A stretch of DNA of 12,134 nucleotides from Chloroflexota bacterium (GCA_011046405.1 DSAR01000135.1:1-12134), one strand, 5' to 3'. Shown: positions 4,857 to 12,049, numbered from the stretch's first letter. Translations and numbers: made by a program. The notes: generated by a model from the letters alone, not told the origin.

Positions 4857-7800
4857 TCATGCGCCCGCGGACGCATGATCAACGTCCGCGGACGCACGAT
4901 CAACGTCCGCGGACGCACGAGCAACGTCCGCGGACGCACGAGCAACGTCCGCGGACGCACGAGCAATGTCCGCGGACGCACGAGCAATGTCCGCGGACGC
5001 ACGAGCAATGTCCGCTTTGTAATGGGCGGCTTTGGCCCGATTGACGAAGAAATGCATACGGTTGAAGAAATTCACCTCGCTGACGCCCGCATCCGCGTCG
5101 AGAAACAGAAGGTTGAGCTGGGGGTATCTCTCCTTGAGCCGCTTCTGCACGCCCTTGGCGACGACGTGGTTGGCAATGCACCCAAAAGGTTGCAAACATA
5201 ACACATTCTGGATGCCATCACGCACCAGGGAGGCGATCTCGCCAGCGATCAACCAGCCCTCCCCGTATTGATGATTCAGGCTCAGGATCTCCTCCGCCCA
5301 ATTTGCGATCTCCTGGATATCGTGATGGCGATGACCGTAGCGAAAGCGATCCATGACGTCGCCGATGTCATCCAGGAAGCTGCCAATCAGCTTCTTCCCC
5401 AAGAATGAGATAAGCCACAGGAGATCCACTCGCCTGACGTGCGTTTGCACGCTGTTCTTCAGGCTGACCAGCCCGCCGGCGAAAAACTCCATAAAAGACG
5501 GCATGACCACCTCGACGTCCTGTTCCATCAGCCAATGCGCCACGTTGTTATTCGAGAAGTGGTTGTATTTGACGTAGATCTCGCCGACAATGCCCACCTT
5601 GGGATAATCCCCTTCTGTCGGATGCGCACCGGCCCCAGACTGAGCGGATCCGGCGGATGACGTGCATGCGGCGGATGACGTGCATCCGGCGGCAGCCTCC
5701 ACCGTCTCGACACGGTTGAAATCATCGACTGCCTGTTCGAGGGATGCGAGCAACGCCCTCCTCCGCACGGGCAATTCCCTGTTCATGAACGCCGTCAGAT
5801 ATTTATCGGCCACTCGCCAGGCAGCGCCGGCGTGCTTTTCCCTGACCACGACGGCGTAATACATGTCGGAAAGCGCGTCGGTGTACATCATGCCGAAGGC
5901 GGCCTCGTAAACGTACCTCAAGATGTTGAATTTGAAACCCGGCTGATCGTTCAAAGTCTCCAAGTTGGTCGACAGGGTCACCACCGGCACGTCCTCGAAA
6001 CCGGCTGCGACGAGCGCTTTCTTGATCATCGAAGGATAGCTGGTGGCGCGGCACTGACCGCCCGTCTGAGAGAAACCTATCGCCGTCTTCGAAAGATCGT
6101 ACGCCCCAGATTGCAGCGCCTTTACCAGGTCACCAATGCAGATGAGGCCAGGATAACAGATCTCGTTGTTCGTATACTTAAGCCCCACATCGACCGACGC
6201 CTGATCGGCGGGCGGTAACCACACGATGTCGTAGCCCATATCCACAAAAGGCCTGACGATAGGCGGAGAGCGGAAGGGAGAAAAGTCGGGCACGATGAGC
6301 GTCCTACCCCGGTCCTCCGCCCGGTATACCTTGCTCGTCTTCCTGGGGCGATAGACGTCCACCGTATCCGGCTGTCGCTGTTTTATGGATTCCATCATCG
6401 ACCGGAGCCGGAGCTTGGTCGAACCGGCGCTCTCGATCTCGTCGATACGGATCACGGTGGGGTATTGACCGTATTCCCCTAAAATGGTCTTCACCTCGTC
6501 GAGGATGAAAGGATCTGGACCGCAGCCAAAGGAGTTCAACTGCACCACTTCCACCGGCGCACGCCCTTGCTGCTCCCTGGCCCATCGCGCGGCGTGATAG
6601 TAGCGATTGATATACGCCCACTGCGTCATGACGTGGCGATTGTCCAGGGTCTCATCTGCCCCCAGCGGGACGGCGTCTTCCGTCATCACGTCGACGCCGA
6701 AATTGGTCAGGATGTCTGGAATCTTGTGATTGATCAGCGGGTCGATATGATATGGGCGTCCCAGCAACAAGAGCAGCGGGCGCCCTTCCGCCCTGGCCCG
6801 CGCGAGTATATCCTCCGCCAACGTCCGGACCTGCTCCTTGTACGCTCGCTGGGCCTGAATGGCTTTCTTGAACGCCCGCTTGACCGTTCTCGCCCCGATA
6901 CCGAGCCCGGTCAGATAGTGAACACACGCCTTTTCGAGCAACTTCTCGTCCTCGAAGTTGATTGGGGGCGTATCCAGCGGGATGCCAAACCTGCCTTCGG
7001 GATCGATGGCGCTGCGCACCACGTCCGCATAACCGGAGACGATGGGGCAATTGTAGGTATTGGCGGCGTCGGAAAATTCGCGCGTTTCGTAGAACACCAT
7101 CGGGTAGAAGATGCGATCGACGCCGCCCCTGTCTGGATCGCGGGCCTCGATGAGATCCATGATGTGCCCGCCGACCAATTTGGCCGGAAAACACAGGTTT
7201 TCGGACATCACGTACGCCGTCCCCTTCTGAAAAATCTCGTTGCTCGAGGGGGCGGAAAGATGAACGTTGACGCCGCAAGCTACAAACAGGGTGTTCCAAA
7301 AGGGGAAGTTTTCGAACATGTTGAGCACCCGGGGGATACCAATGGTCAAACGGGCATCCTGTGCCTGCACCGACTCTTGGTCTGGCGCCATCTGGCGATC
7401 GAACAGCAAGTCATACTTGAGCGCCGGCAGGCTGACCCCCTTGCGCGCCTTTCCGCCGTCGCCGCTGTTGCTGAAGACATTTTCACAACGGTTGCCGGAA
7501 TAAAACACGTTCCCATTGGGGAACACCATCTTGGTCACCGCACACCTGTTTTCGCAGCCCCTACAGCGAATCTCCTTCTTCTCACTGCACACGCCGACCG
7601 CATCCAATTCGGCCAATCCGATGCGGGTAACAGGCGTCTGAGAGACGTCCGCAGACATTGAACCTGCGCCTGCTGACGCAGAATCCGCACTTACCTCCCG
7701 ATCCCGAGCGGTCAGGGCCGCCCCGTAAGCGCCCATCAATTCCGCCATATCGGGGCAAATGACCTTGCGCCCCAGGAGATTCTCCATCGCCTTTTGGACG

Positions 7801-9554
7801 GCGGCGTTTCGAAACGTCCCACCTTGCACGACGATGTGATCGCCCAGTTGCTCCGTATCGGTGACATTGAGCACTTTGTGCAGCGCGTTCTTGATCACCG
7901 AATAGGCCAACCCCGCCGCAATGTCGCCAATCTCAGCGCTCTCGCGCAGGGCTTGCTTCACCCTCGAATTCATAAAGACGGTGCAGCGGGCACCCAGATC
8001 ACAGGGCGCTTTCGCCATACAGGCCTTGCGGGCGAATTCCGCCACGTCGTAGCCCATCGCGTTGGCGAAGGACTCAATGAAGGACCCACAGCCCGACGAG
8101 CACGCCTCGTTGATCTCGATGTTTTGAATGTGTCCATCCTTGACGAAGATCGCCTTCATGTCCTGACCGCCGATGTCCAGGATAAAGGTGACCGCCTCGT
8201 CGAAGGCCTTCGCCGCCCGGAAATGGGCCAACGTCTCGACCATCCCCTCGTCGAAACCGAAGGCCGCCCGGATCAGATCCTCCCCATACCCGGTCACGAC
8301 GCTCCTGGCGATGTTTGGAGCACGACCTGCTTCCCCAAAGCGGCGGTGGATTTCGCGCAGGCCCTCCCGCACGGCCCCGATGGCGTCCCCCCGGTTATTG
8401 CAATAGTAATCGAAGGCCACCCGTCCCCGGGCGTCGATCAAGACCAGCTTGGTCGTCGTGGAACCGGAATCCACACCCAGGAAGAGGGGATCCCCATTCA
8501 GTTGCGCGACGTCGATGCGCTCGATCCGCTGTGAGCCGACGACAGACGTCTGCGTATGACTATCCGCGCATGCGCCGGCCCCATCCGATTTCCACGCGCG
8601 ATATTCGGATGCGTCCTGAAACAGGGGCGGAAGCCGATCCTGACCGGTGAGGGCGCGATCCTGAAGCCTGTTCAACCGATCGATGAGGCGGGAGATAGAC
8701 ATCGGTTGGCGGATGCCACTCATGTGTACGTCCCCCTCTCTCATCGCCCCCACGCGCGCAGAGGATGAGGGAGGATTTGCCAACGCCGCGCCGATGGCGG
8801 GCAAAAACTCAGCGTGCTCCACGTCGAGCACGTCCCGAGCGTCCACGTCCAACACGCGCACGAAGGCCTCTTTCAACGCCGGCAAAAACGTCAGCGGCCC
8901 ACCGCTGAAAAGGAGCGCCGGAGAGGGATCATAGCCCCTGGAGAGCGTCGCCAGCGTTTGCAGGACGACGGCGTGGAACACCGAGGCGGCGATATCCTCC
9001 TTGGGAATGTCTCGACTGAGCAGGTTTTGCAGGTCGGTCTTGGCGAAGACGCCGCAGCGAGAGGCCATCGGGTAGATCCGGCTATGTCTGCTGGCCAGGT
9101 CGTCCAGATCCGAGACAGGCACATTGAGCAGCGTCGCCATCTCGTCGATGAAGGCGCCCGTCCCGCCGGCGCAGGAGCCATTCATCCGGATGTCCGGCCG
9201 GCCCTCGGCGTTGAAAAAGATCATCTTGGCGTCCTCGCCCCCAATGTCGATCAACGTCTTAACGTCCGGGTAACGCTGCTTGACCACCTCCGCCGAAGCG
9301 ACGACCTCCTGAATGAAGGGTAAATCGAACGTTTCACTGATCCCCATCCCGGCGGAACCGGTCACCAACAAATCAGCCGTGATATCGCCCAATTCGTGGA
9401 GCGCTTCTTCGAGTATCACCCGCAAAGTCGCCACCGTTTCGGTCTGGTGACGGCGGTATGCGGAAAATAGCAGATCAGCGTTCCGGTTCACGAGCACGAC
9501 CTTGGCGGTCGTCGAACCCACATCAATACCCATTCTAAAATTGTGTGTTTGCAT
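4857..9554 (-). CDS. Giant 2-hydroxyacyl-CoA dehydratase activase/reductase-type protein
   Basis: Predicted cytoplasmic Fe-S protein coupling ATP hydrolysis to low-potential electron transfer; substrate unknown. The 1565 residues hold two BadF/BadG/BcrA/BcrD-type ASKHA domains. The first (8-258) has GIDVGSTTAKVVL, DIGGEDAK and Cys128/Cys167; the second (358-615) has GVDSGSTTTKLVL, DIGGQDMK and Cys485/Cys524. These four cysteines match in place the two per subunit that hold the shared [4Fe-4S] of HgdC dimers. A CxxCxxxC cluster (664-671) plus Cys690 follows. Then come two related HgdA/HgdB-like halves (DUF2229/COG3580, 736-1062; COG3581, 1084-1508), each with a C-[FY]-P motif (Cys788, Cys1133) and an F-G-C motif (Cys1011, Cys1459). 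Residues 1514-1565 are heptads of the type DIARASA from a 21-bp tandem repeat. Start ATG 9554 has GGGGAGGT at good spacing. It is longer than the roughly 1400-1500 residues usual for the family, mainly through linkers and tail. Confidence 0.93.
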   Translation of the reverse strand: MQTHNFRMGIDVGSTTAKVVLVNRNADLLFSAYRRHQTETVATLRVILEEALHELGDITADLLVTGSAGMGISETFDLPFIQEVVASAEVVKQRYPDVKTLIDIGGEDAKMIFFNAEGRPDIRMNGSCAGGTGAFIDEMATLLNVPVSDLDDLASRHSRIYPMASRCGVFAKTDLQNLLSRDIPKEDIAASVFHAVVLQTLATLSRGYDPSPALLFSGGPLTFLPALKEAFVRVLDVDARDVLDVEHAEFLPAIGAALANPPSSSARVGAMREGDVHMSGIRQPMSISRLIDRLNRLQDRALTGQDRLPPLFQDASEYRAWKSDGAGACADSHTQTSVVGSQRIERIDVAQLNGDPLFLGVDSGSTTTKLVLIDARGRVAFDYYCNNRGDAIGAVREGLREIHRRFGEAGRAPNIARSVVTGYGEDLIRAAFGFDEGMVETLAHFRAAKAFDEAVTFILDIGGQDMKAIFVKDGHIQNIEINEACSSGCGSFIESFANAMGYDVAEFARKACMAKAPCDLGARCTVFMNSRVKQALRESAEIGDIAAGLAYSVIKNALHKVLNVTDTEQLGDHIVVQGGTFRNAAVQKAMENLLGRKVICPDMAELMGAYGAALTARDREVSADSASAGAGSMSADVSQTPVTRIGLAELDAVGVCSEKKEIRCRGCENRCAVTKMVFPNGNVFYSGNRCENVFSNSGDGGKARKGVSLPALKYDLLFDRQMAPDQESVQAQDARLTIGIPRVLNMFENFPFWNTLFVACGVNVHLSAPSSNEIFQKGTAYVMSENLCFPAKLVGGHIMDLIEARDPDRGGVDRIFYPMVFYETREFSDAANTYNCPIVSGYADVVRSAIDPEGRFGIPLDTPPINFEDEKLLEKACVHYLTGLGIGARTVKRAFKKAIQAQRAYKEQVRTLAEDILARARAEGRPLLLLLGRPYHIDPLINHKIPDILTNFGVDVMTEDAVPLGADETLDNRHVMTQWAYINRYYHAARWAREQQGRAPVEVVQLNSFGCGPDPFILDEVKTILGEYGQYPTVIRIDEIESAGSTKLRLRSMMESIKQRQPDTVDVYRPRKTSKVYRAEDRGRTLIVPDFSPFRSPPIVRPFVDMGYDIVWLPPADQASVDVGLKYTNNEICYPGLICIGDLVKALQSGAYDLSKTAIGFSQTGGQCRATSYPSMIKKALVAAGFEDVPVVTLSTNLETLNDQPGFKFNILRYVYEAAFGMMYTDALSDMYYAVVVREKHAGAAWRVADKYLTAFMNRELPVRRRALLASLEQAVDDFNRVETVEAAAGCTSSAACTSSAGSAQSGAGAHPTEGDYPKVGIVGEIYVKYNHFSNNNVAHWLMEQDVEVVMPSFMEFFAGGLVSLKNSVQTHVRRVDLLWLISFLGKKLIGSFLDDIGDVMDRFRYGHRHHDIQEIANWAEEILSLNHQYGEGWLIAGEIASLVRDGIQNVLCLQPFGCIANHVVAKGVQKRLKERYPQLNLLFLDADAGVSEVNFFNRMHFFVNRAKAAHYKADIARASADIARASADIARASADVARASADVARASADVDRASADVDHASAGA
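4865..5011. repeat. 21-bp minisatellite, seven copies
   Basis: Units begin at 4865, 4886, 4907, 4928, 4949, 4970 and 4991, each starting CCGCGGACGCA; an eighth decays at 5012 (CCGCTT). Most units contain the self-complementary GTCCGCGGAC. Variants fall in blocks: three with GAGCAATGT, two with GAGCAACGT, two with GATCAACGT, as expected from successive unit duplications. Because 21 is a multiple of three, the reading frame is kept, and it encodes the C-terminal heptads of the activase gene (D-I/V-A-R-A-S-A). Copy number is likely to vary between strains. Confidence 0.97.
5652..5687. repeat. 18-bp direct repeat in a linker of the activase gene
   Basis: Two copies of an 18-bp unit beginning GGCGGATGACGTGCAT (5652 and 5670) encode CTSSAA and CTSSAG at about residues 1291-1302, between the two elements of the second HgdB-like half. 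The stretch is Ala/Ser/Gly/Cys-rich and looks like an unstructured insertion. Confidence 0.85.
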
Positions 9555-9561
9555 ACAAGTT

Positions 9562-9569
9562 ACCTCCCC
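9562..9569 (-). promoter_or_regulatory. Ribosome binding site of the activase gene
   Basis: GGGGAGGT on the minus strand; its GGAGG core lies eight bases before ATG 9554. This fixes the start just before the GIDVGSTT phosphate motif. Confidence 0.8.
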
Positions 9570-9645
9570 AACACGTACACTTGACGTATCGTCTCAAACA
9601 AATATGGTCCTCTCGAGTAACTACTACTCAGCATACCCGTGCAGT

Positions 9646-9661
9646 GCGGATCACAATCCGC
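9646..9661. repeat. Isolated 16-bp palindrome related to the 19-bp array
   Basis: GCGGATCACAATCCGC: arms GCGGAT and ATCCGC around CACA. It has the same GGAT-4-ATCC core and 16-bp size as the array units 65 bp away, but different outer bases. Confidence 0.75.
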
Positions 9662-9689
9662 CGCCGATGGTGCTAAGGGCCATCGGCGG
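9661..9689. repeat. 10-bp hairpin CCGCCGATGG/CCATCGGCGG
   Basis: Perfect 10-bp arms (9661-9670 and 9680-9689) with a 9-base loop. No T-run follows on either strand, so it is unlikely to be an intrinsic terminator. On the minus strand it would lie in the leader of the activase mRNA if transcription starts near 9880. Confidence 0.65.
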
Positions 9690-9725
9690 GGTGGTGATGG
9701 AAACCAACACATCGCCTGCAAGTGG

Positions 9726-9801
9726 CCGGATCACGATCCGGCTTCCGGATTACGATCCGGCTTCCGGATTACGATCCGGCTTCCGGATTGTGATCCGGCG
9801 G
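9726..9801. repeat. Four-copy 19-bp palindromic tandem array
   Basis: Units start at 9726, 9745, 9764 and 9783. The first three are CCGGATYACGATCCGG plus CTT; the last is CCGGATTGTGATCCGG plus CGG. Each unit is a 16-bp near-perfect palindrome, and the junctions (ATCCGG-CTT-CCGGAT) are palindromic too. The array is about 170-250 bp upstream of the activase start and 260-335 bp upstream of the exporter start. It could be an operator cluster or a local expansion of a REP-like repeat. Confidence 0.95.
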
Positions 9802-9885
9802 GCACAGGGTGAGCAGCAGTTACCCTCTCGAAATGCACAGCCATCAATCAGGCTGCTGATTCTCCCTCGACCAAGTGGGACTGAC

Positions 9886-9914
9886 ATTATAATATATCAT
9901 GCTTTCATCCACAA
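9886..9914 (-). promoter_or_regulatory. Possible promoter of the activase gene
   Basis: Minus strand: TTGTGG (9909-9914), 17 bases, TATAAT (9886-9891). The -10 is perfect and the -35 matches three of six. The transcript would start near 9880 and carry the palindromic array in a leader of about 325 bases. The same AT-rich patch also gives a TATAAT on the plus strand (9888-9893) with a poor -35, so direction is uncertain. Confidence 0.35.
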
Positions 9915-10061
9915 TGTCATACGATCCAGATCGATTTTTGCCCCAGGTCATTCCGGTGTATACTTGCGACAGCCGTTCAGCGCTATCAAGTTCAAGCACC
10001 CGCCCTGAATTGCAAAACTGGAACCTGAAGCTCACGTAGGCAGATTGGAGGATTCATACGT

Positions 10062-10817
10062 ATGCCCCCTACCGAAACCGGCATTATCTTGCTCGCGGGC
10101 CTGATCATCTTCAGCGGTCATTTCGTCAAGGGCGTCTCGGGGTTTGGCAGCGCCCTGTTCGCCGTGCCGCTGTTGATGCTCATCCTCGACGCCAAGTTCG
10201 TCATCCCCGTCTTTTTGATCTTCGACTTCATGTCCGGCGCGATCCTGGTCATCGCCAACTGGCGCAGCATCCACCGCCAGCTGTTGTTGCTGCTCCTGTG
10301 TGGGTTGCTGGTGGGCACCTCTATAGGGACGTGGATGTTGCTCTCTTTCGGTCACGAGCTGCTCAAGCGCATCCTGGGGGTTCTCATCATCGGTTGGTCC
10401 GTGGTCAACATCGTACAAGTAGGGGAAAAGACGCGATCCAATCCGGCAGCCGGGGACAATCCAAACAAGCTCTACTGGGCGCCGTTCAGCGGCTTCCTGG
10501 GGGGCGCGCTGGGGGCTATGTTCAGCGTGAATGGCCCTCCCATCATCATCTACCTGTCCGGCGTGATCGAGAGGAAACAGATCTTCCGGGCCACCCTTTA
10601 CGGCATTTTCTTCGCCGACGCTTGCTACAAGATGGTACTGTTCACCGCCAACCACTTGCTCAACACCCAGGTGCTGCGCTTCGCCCTGCTGATGGCGCCG
10701 TTCCTGGTCGCTGGCACCTTCGCTGGCTCGTGGCTGCAGGAATTTATCAACCAGGAAGTCTTCAAGAAGCTCGTGGCCTTCATCCTGCTGGTGACCGGCG
10801 TGATTCTGCTGCTCTAG
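10062..10817 (+). CDS. TauE/SafE family (TSUP) membrane transporter
   Basis: A polytopic inner-membrane protein of the sulfite exporter TauE/SafE family, whose members move sulfite, sulfoacetate, sulfolactate or other small anions. The 251 residues are of normal length, with about eight hydrophobic segments (near 6-22, 30-42, 47-65, 73-92, 101-117, 140-165, 204-222, 235-251). The two family glycine motifs are present: GVSGFGSAL (24-32) opening the first half, and GALGAMFSVNGPP (148-160) opening the second, reflecting the known internal duplication. GGAGG lies ten bases before ATG 10062, a little far. It is divergent from the activase gene, and its TAG shares CTAG with the stop of the opposing GatZ-like gene. 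Nothing nearby identifies the substrate; a sulfur-compound role is the family default. Confidence 0.93.
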   Translation: MPPTETGIILLAGLIIFSGHFVKGVSGFGSALFAVPLLMLILDAKFVIPVFLIFDFMSGAILVIANWRSIHRQLLLLLLCGLLVGTSIGTWMLLSFGHELLKRILGVLIIGWSVVNIVQVGEKTRSNPAAGDNPNKLYWAPFSGFLGGALGAMFSVNGPPIIIYLSGVIERKQIFRATLYGIFFADACYKMVLFTANHLLNTQVLRFALLMAPFLVAGTFAGSWLQEFINQEVFKKLVAFILLVTGVILLL

Positions 10818-12022
10818 CCCGCCAGGCGGGCGCGTGATTGTTTCAGGTTGAACGCGTCCACGTAGCGCTGGATGTTCTGCGCGATGCGATCCACCACGAA
10901 AGCGTGGGGGTCGGCCAACTCGTCGCGCAGGTTATCGTATAACCGCCGACGGGCCGCCAGCACCGCCGGGTCGGTCCACACGTAACGCGCCCCGGTGGAG
11001 ACCATCCACGCCTGCCGGTCGGGCGTCAGTTCGTCGAACGCCCGGCCCTCTTCCCCGGGCGTGCGCCACTTCCGCCACCGGCCAGAAGCGACGACGGCCT
11101 GGCGGAGCGCGCCCTCGAAACCCGAGGCCGCCCTCCCCAACTGGCGCTCTCGCTTCCACAGATCGAGCAAGGCGTCCAGCTCCGTCGCCGTGAACTCTGG
11201 CCCCACGTTGGCGCCTCCCATGCCAGTCTCGGGATAGGCCTCGGGGTTGGCGACCCAATCGGTGTAATGCCCCTTGATCAGCGAGCCCAGAGGGGCGACT
11301 CGCTCGTACAGCCGGCGGGCGCTGGCCGGGTCGAAGGTGCTCGTGTGGAGATCGGTGCCCACCCGGCCCACGATGAAGCAGGGCCAGGCGTGGGTCAGGC
11401 CCCGAGCCGCGAGCCCCGACTGGAGCCCCGCCAGGAACCGGTCGAAGGTCTCCAGATCGACCAGCCCCCCGTGAACCTCCTCGGTACCGACCTCGTAGGA
11501 GACCGACGGCAGCCCCATCCGCTCACGTTCCGCCTCGGCGTAGGCGATCAACTCGACGGTACGCCCGAGCACTGTCTCTATCGGCGGCGGCTGGCCGGGC
11601 GGCAGGGTGCGGTCCACCGTTGGATCGATGTGGAGCAGCGCGTAGCCCGCCGCCAGGCACGCACTGAGCGACGCCTTGAGTGCCGCCATCGTCTCCGCCA
11701 GGCTAAGCCCGGCGTGAGCATCCTTGAGCCACGGACCGCCGTGATCCAGGCACAGGTATAGGGGCGACTCGCACCCATATTGGACAGCCAGTTCCCCCAT
11801 CCGGGCGACAAGGTCGTTCGGCGTCTGGCCGGTGTAGCCACCGTCGCGATCCACCTGGTTGAGGGTCGCAGCGAAGAGCATCGGCGTATCGTTGGAGGCC
11901 GCCGCCCGGACGGCGGCCTCCAACACCGCGTCGGAGTTGGGGCAGACGGCCAACAGCGTGACTTGGACGCCTTGCTGGCGCTGCTCGATGATCCGCTGCA
12001 CGAGATGTTTCACGCCTACCAT
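10814..12022 (-). CDS. GatZ/KbaZ-like protein (tagatose-bisphosphate aldolase non-catalytic subunit family)
   Basis: A TIM-barrel protein of the family that supports GatY/KbaY class II tagatose-1,6-bisphosphate aldolase in E. coli galactitol or N-acetylgalactosamine breakdown. The 402 residues are near the family length. Motifs in the GatZ order: NQVDRDGGYTGQTP (55-68; GatZ has NQVNQFGGYTGMTP), a DHGGP (93-97) in the place of GDHLGP, HIDPT (131-135), YEVGTEE (176-182), GHYTDW (251-256) for AHSTDY, and ANVGPEFT (271-278) for LKVGPALT. The start at ATG 12022 has AAGGAAGG four to seven bases upstream. No gatY, kinase or sugar transporter lies in the window, so the role may differ from E. coli, perhaps an enzyme in its own right. 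It converges on the exporter with a 4-bp stop overlap. Confidence 0.88.
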   Translation of the reverse strand: MVGVKHLVQRIIEQRQQGVQVTLLAVCPNSDAVLEAAVRAAASNDTPMLFAATLNQVDRDGGYTGQTPNDLVARMGELAVQYGCESPLYLCLDHGGPWLKDAHAGLSLAETMAALKASLSACLAAGYALLHIDPTVDRTLPPGQPPPIETVLGRTVELIAYAEAERERMGLPSVSYEVGTEEVHGGLVDLETFDRFLAGLQSGLAARGLTHAWPCFIVGRVGTDLHTSTFDPASARRLYERVAPLGSLIKGHYTDWVANPEAYPETGMGGANVGPEFTATELDALLDLWKRERQLGRAASGFEGALRQAVVASGRWRKWRTPGEEGRAFDELTPDRQAWMVSTGARYVWTDPAVLAARRRLYDNLRDELADPHAFVVDRIAQNIQRYVDAFNLKQSRARLAG

Positions 12023-12026
12023 GTCG

Positions 12027-12034
12027 CCTTCCTT
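12027..12034 (-). promoter_or_regulatory. Ribosome binding site of the GatZ-like gene
   Basis: AAGGAAGG on the minus strand, four bases before ATG 12022 (seven from its AGGA part). A moderate match that supports this start. Confidence 0.55.
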
Positions 12035-12049
12035 TCCCCATGGACTATC

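Larger units (their letters stand above)
9555..10061. other. Divergent intergenic region with palindrome cluster
   Basis: A 507-bp gap between the activase (minus) and the TauE/SafE exporter (plus). It holds the activase ribosome binding site, a palindrome (9646-9661), a 10-bp hairpin (9661-9689), a four-copy 19-bp palindromic array (9726-9801), a small CAGCC/GGCTG hairpin (9838-9855), an AT-rich patch with perfect TATAAT boxes on both strands (9886-9893) and a TATACT (9959-9964) that could serve the exporter. Reading frames crossing it are low-complexity and follow the repeats, so I call no gene here. Confidence 0.7.

Noticed and set aside
4814..5008. Arg/Pro-rich repeat peptide (LVRPRTL)n on the minus strand
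   Set aside because: An alternative frame of the minisatellite; the activase frame continues from conserved sequence and is the better choice.
4865..5011. CRISPR array
   Set aside because: Units of 21 bp follow each other with no spacers, so it is a simple tandem repeat.
4023..5201. 392-codon plus-strand frame across the murJ end and the minisatellite
   Set aside because: It overlaps murJ out of frame and the activase tail antisense; it is long only because the 21-bp repeat lacks stops in every frame.
9726..9801. CRISPR array or iteron origin
   Set aside because: The 19-bp units have no spacers, and there is no cas gene, replication initiator or DnaA-box cluster nearby.
9502..10008. 168-codon plus-strand frame over the palindrome array
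   Set aside because: It starts antisense inside the activase gene, has no ribosome binding site and is dominated by the repeats.
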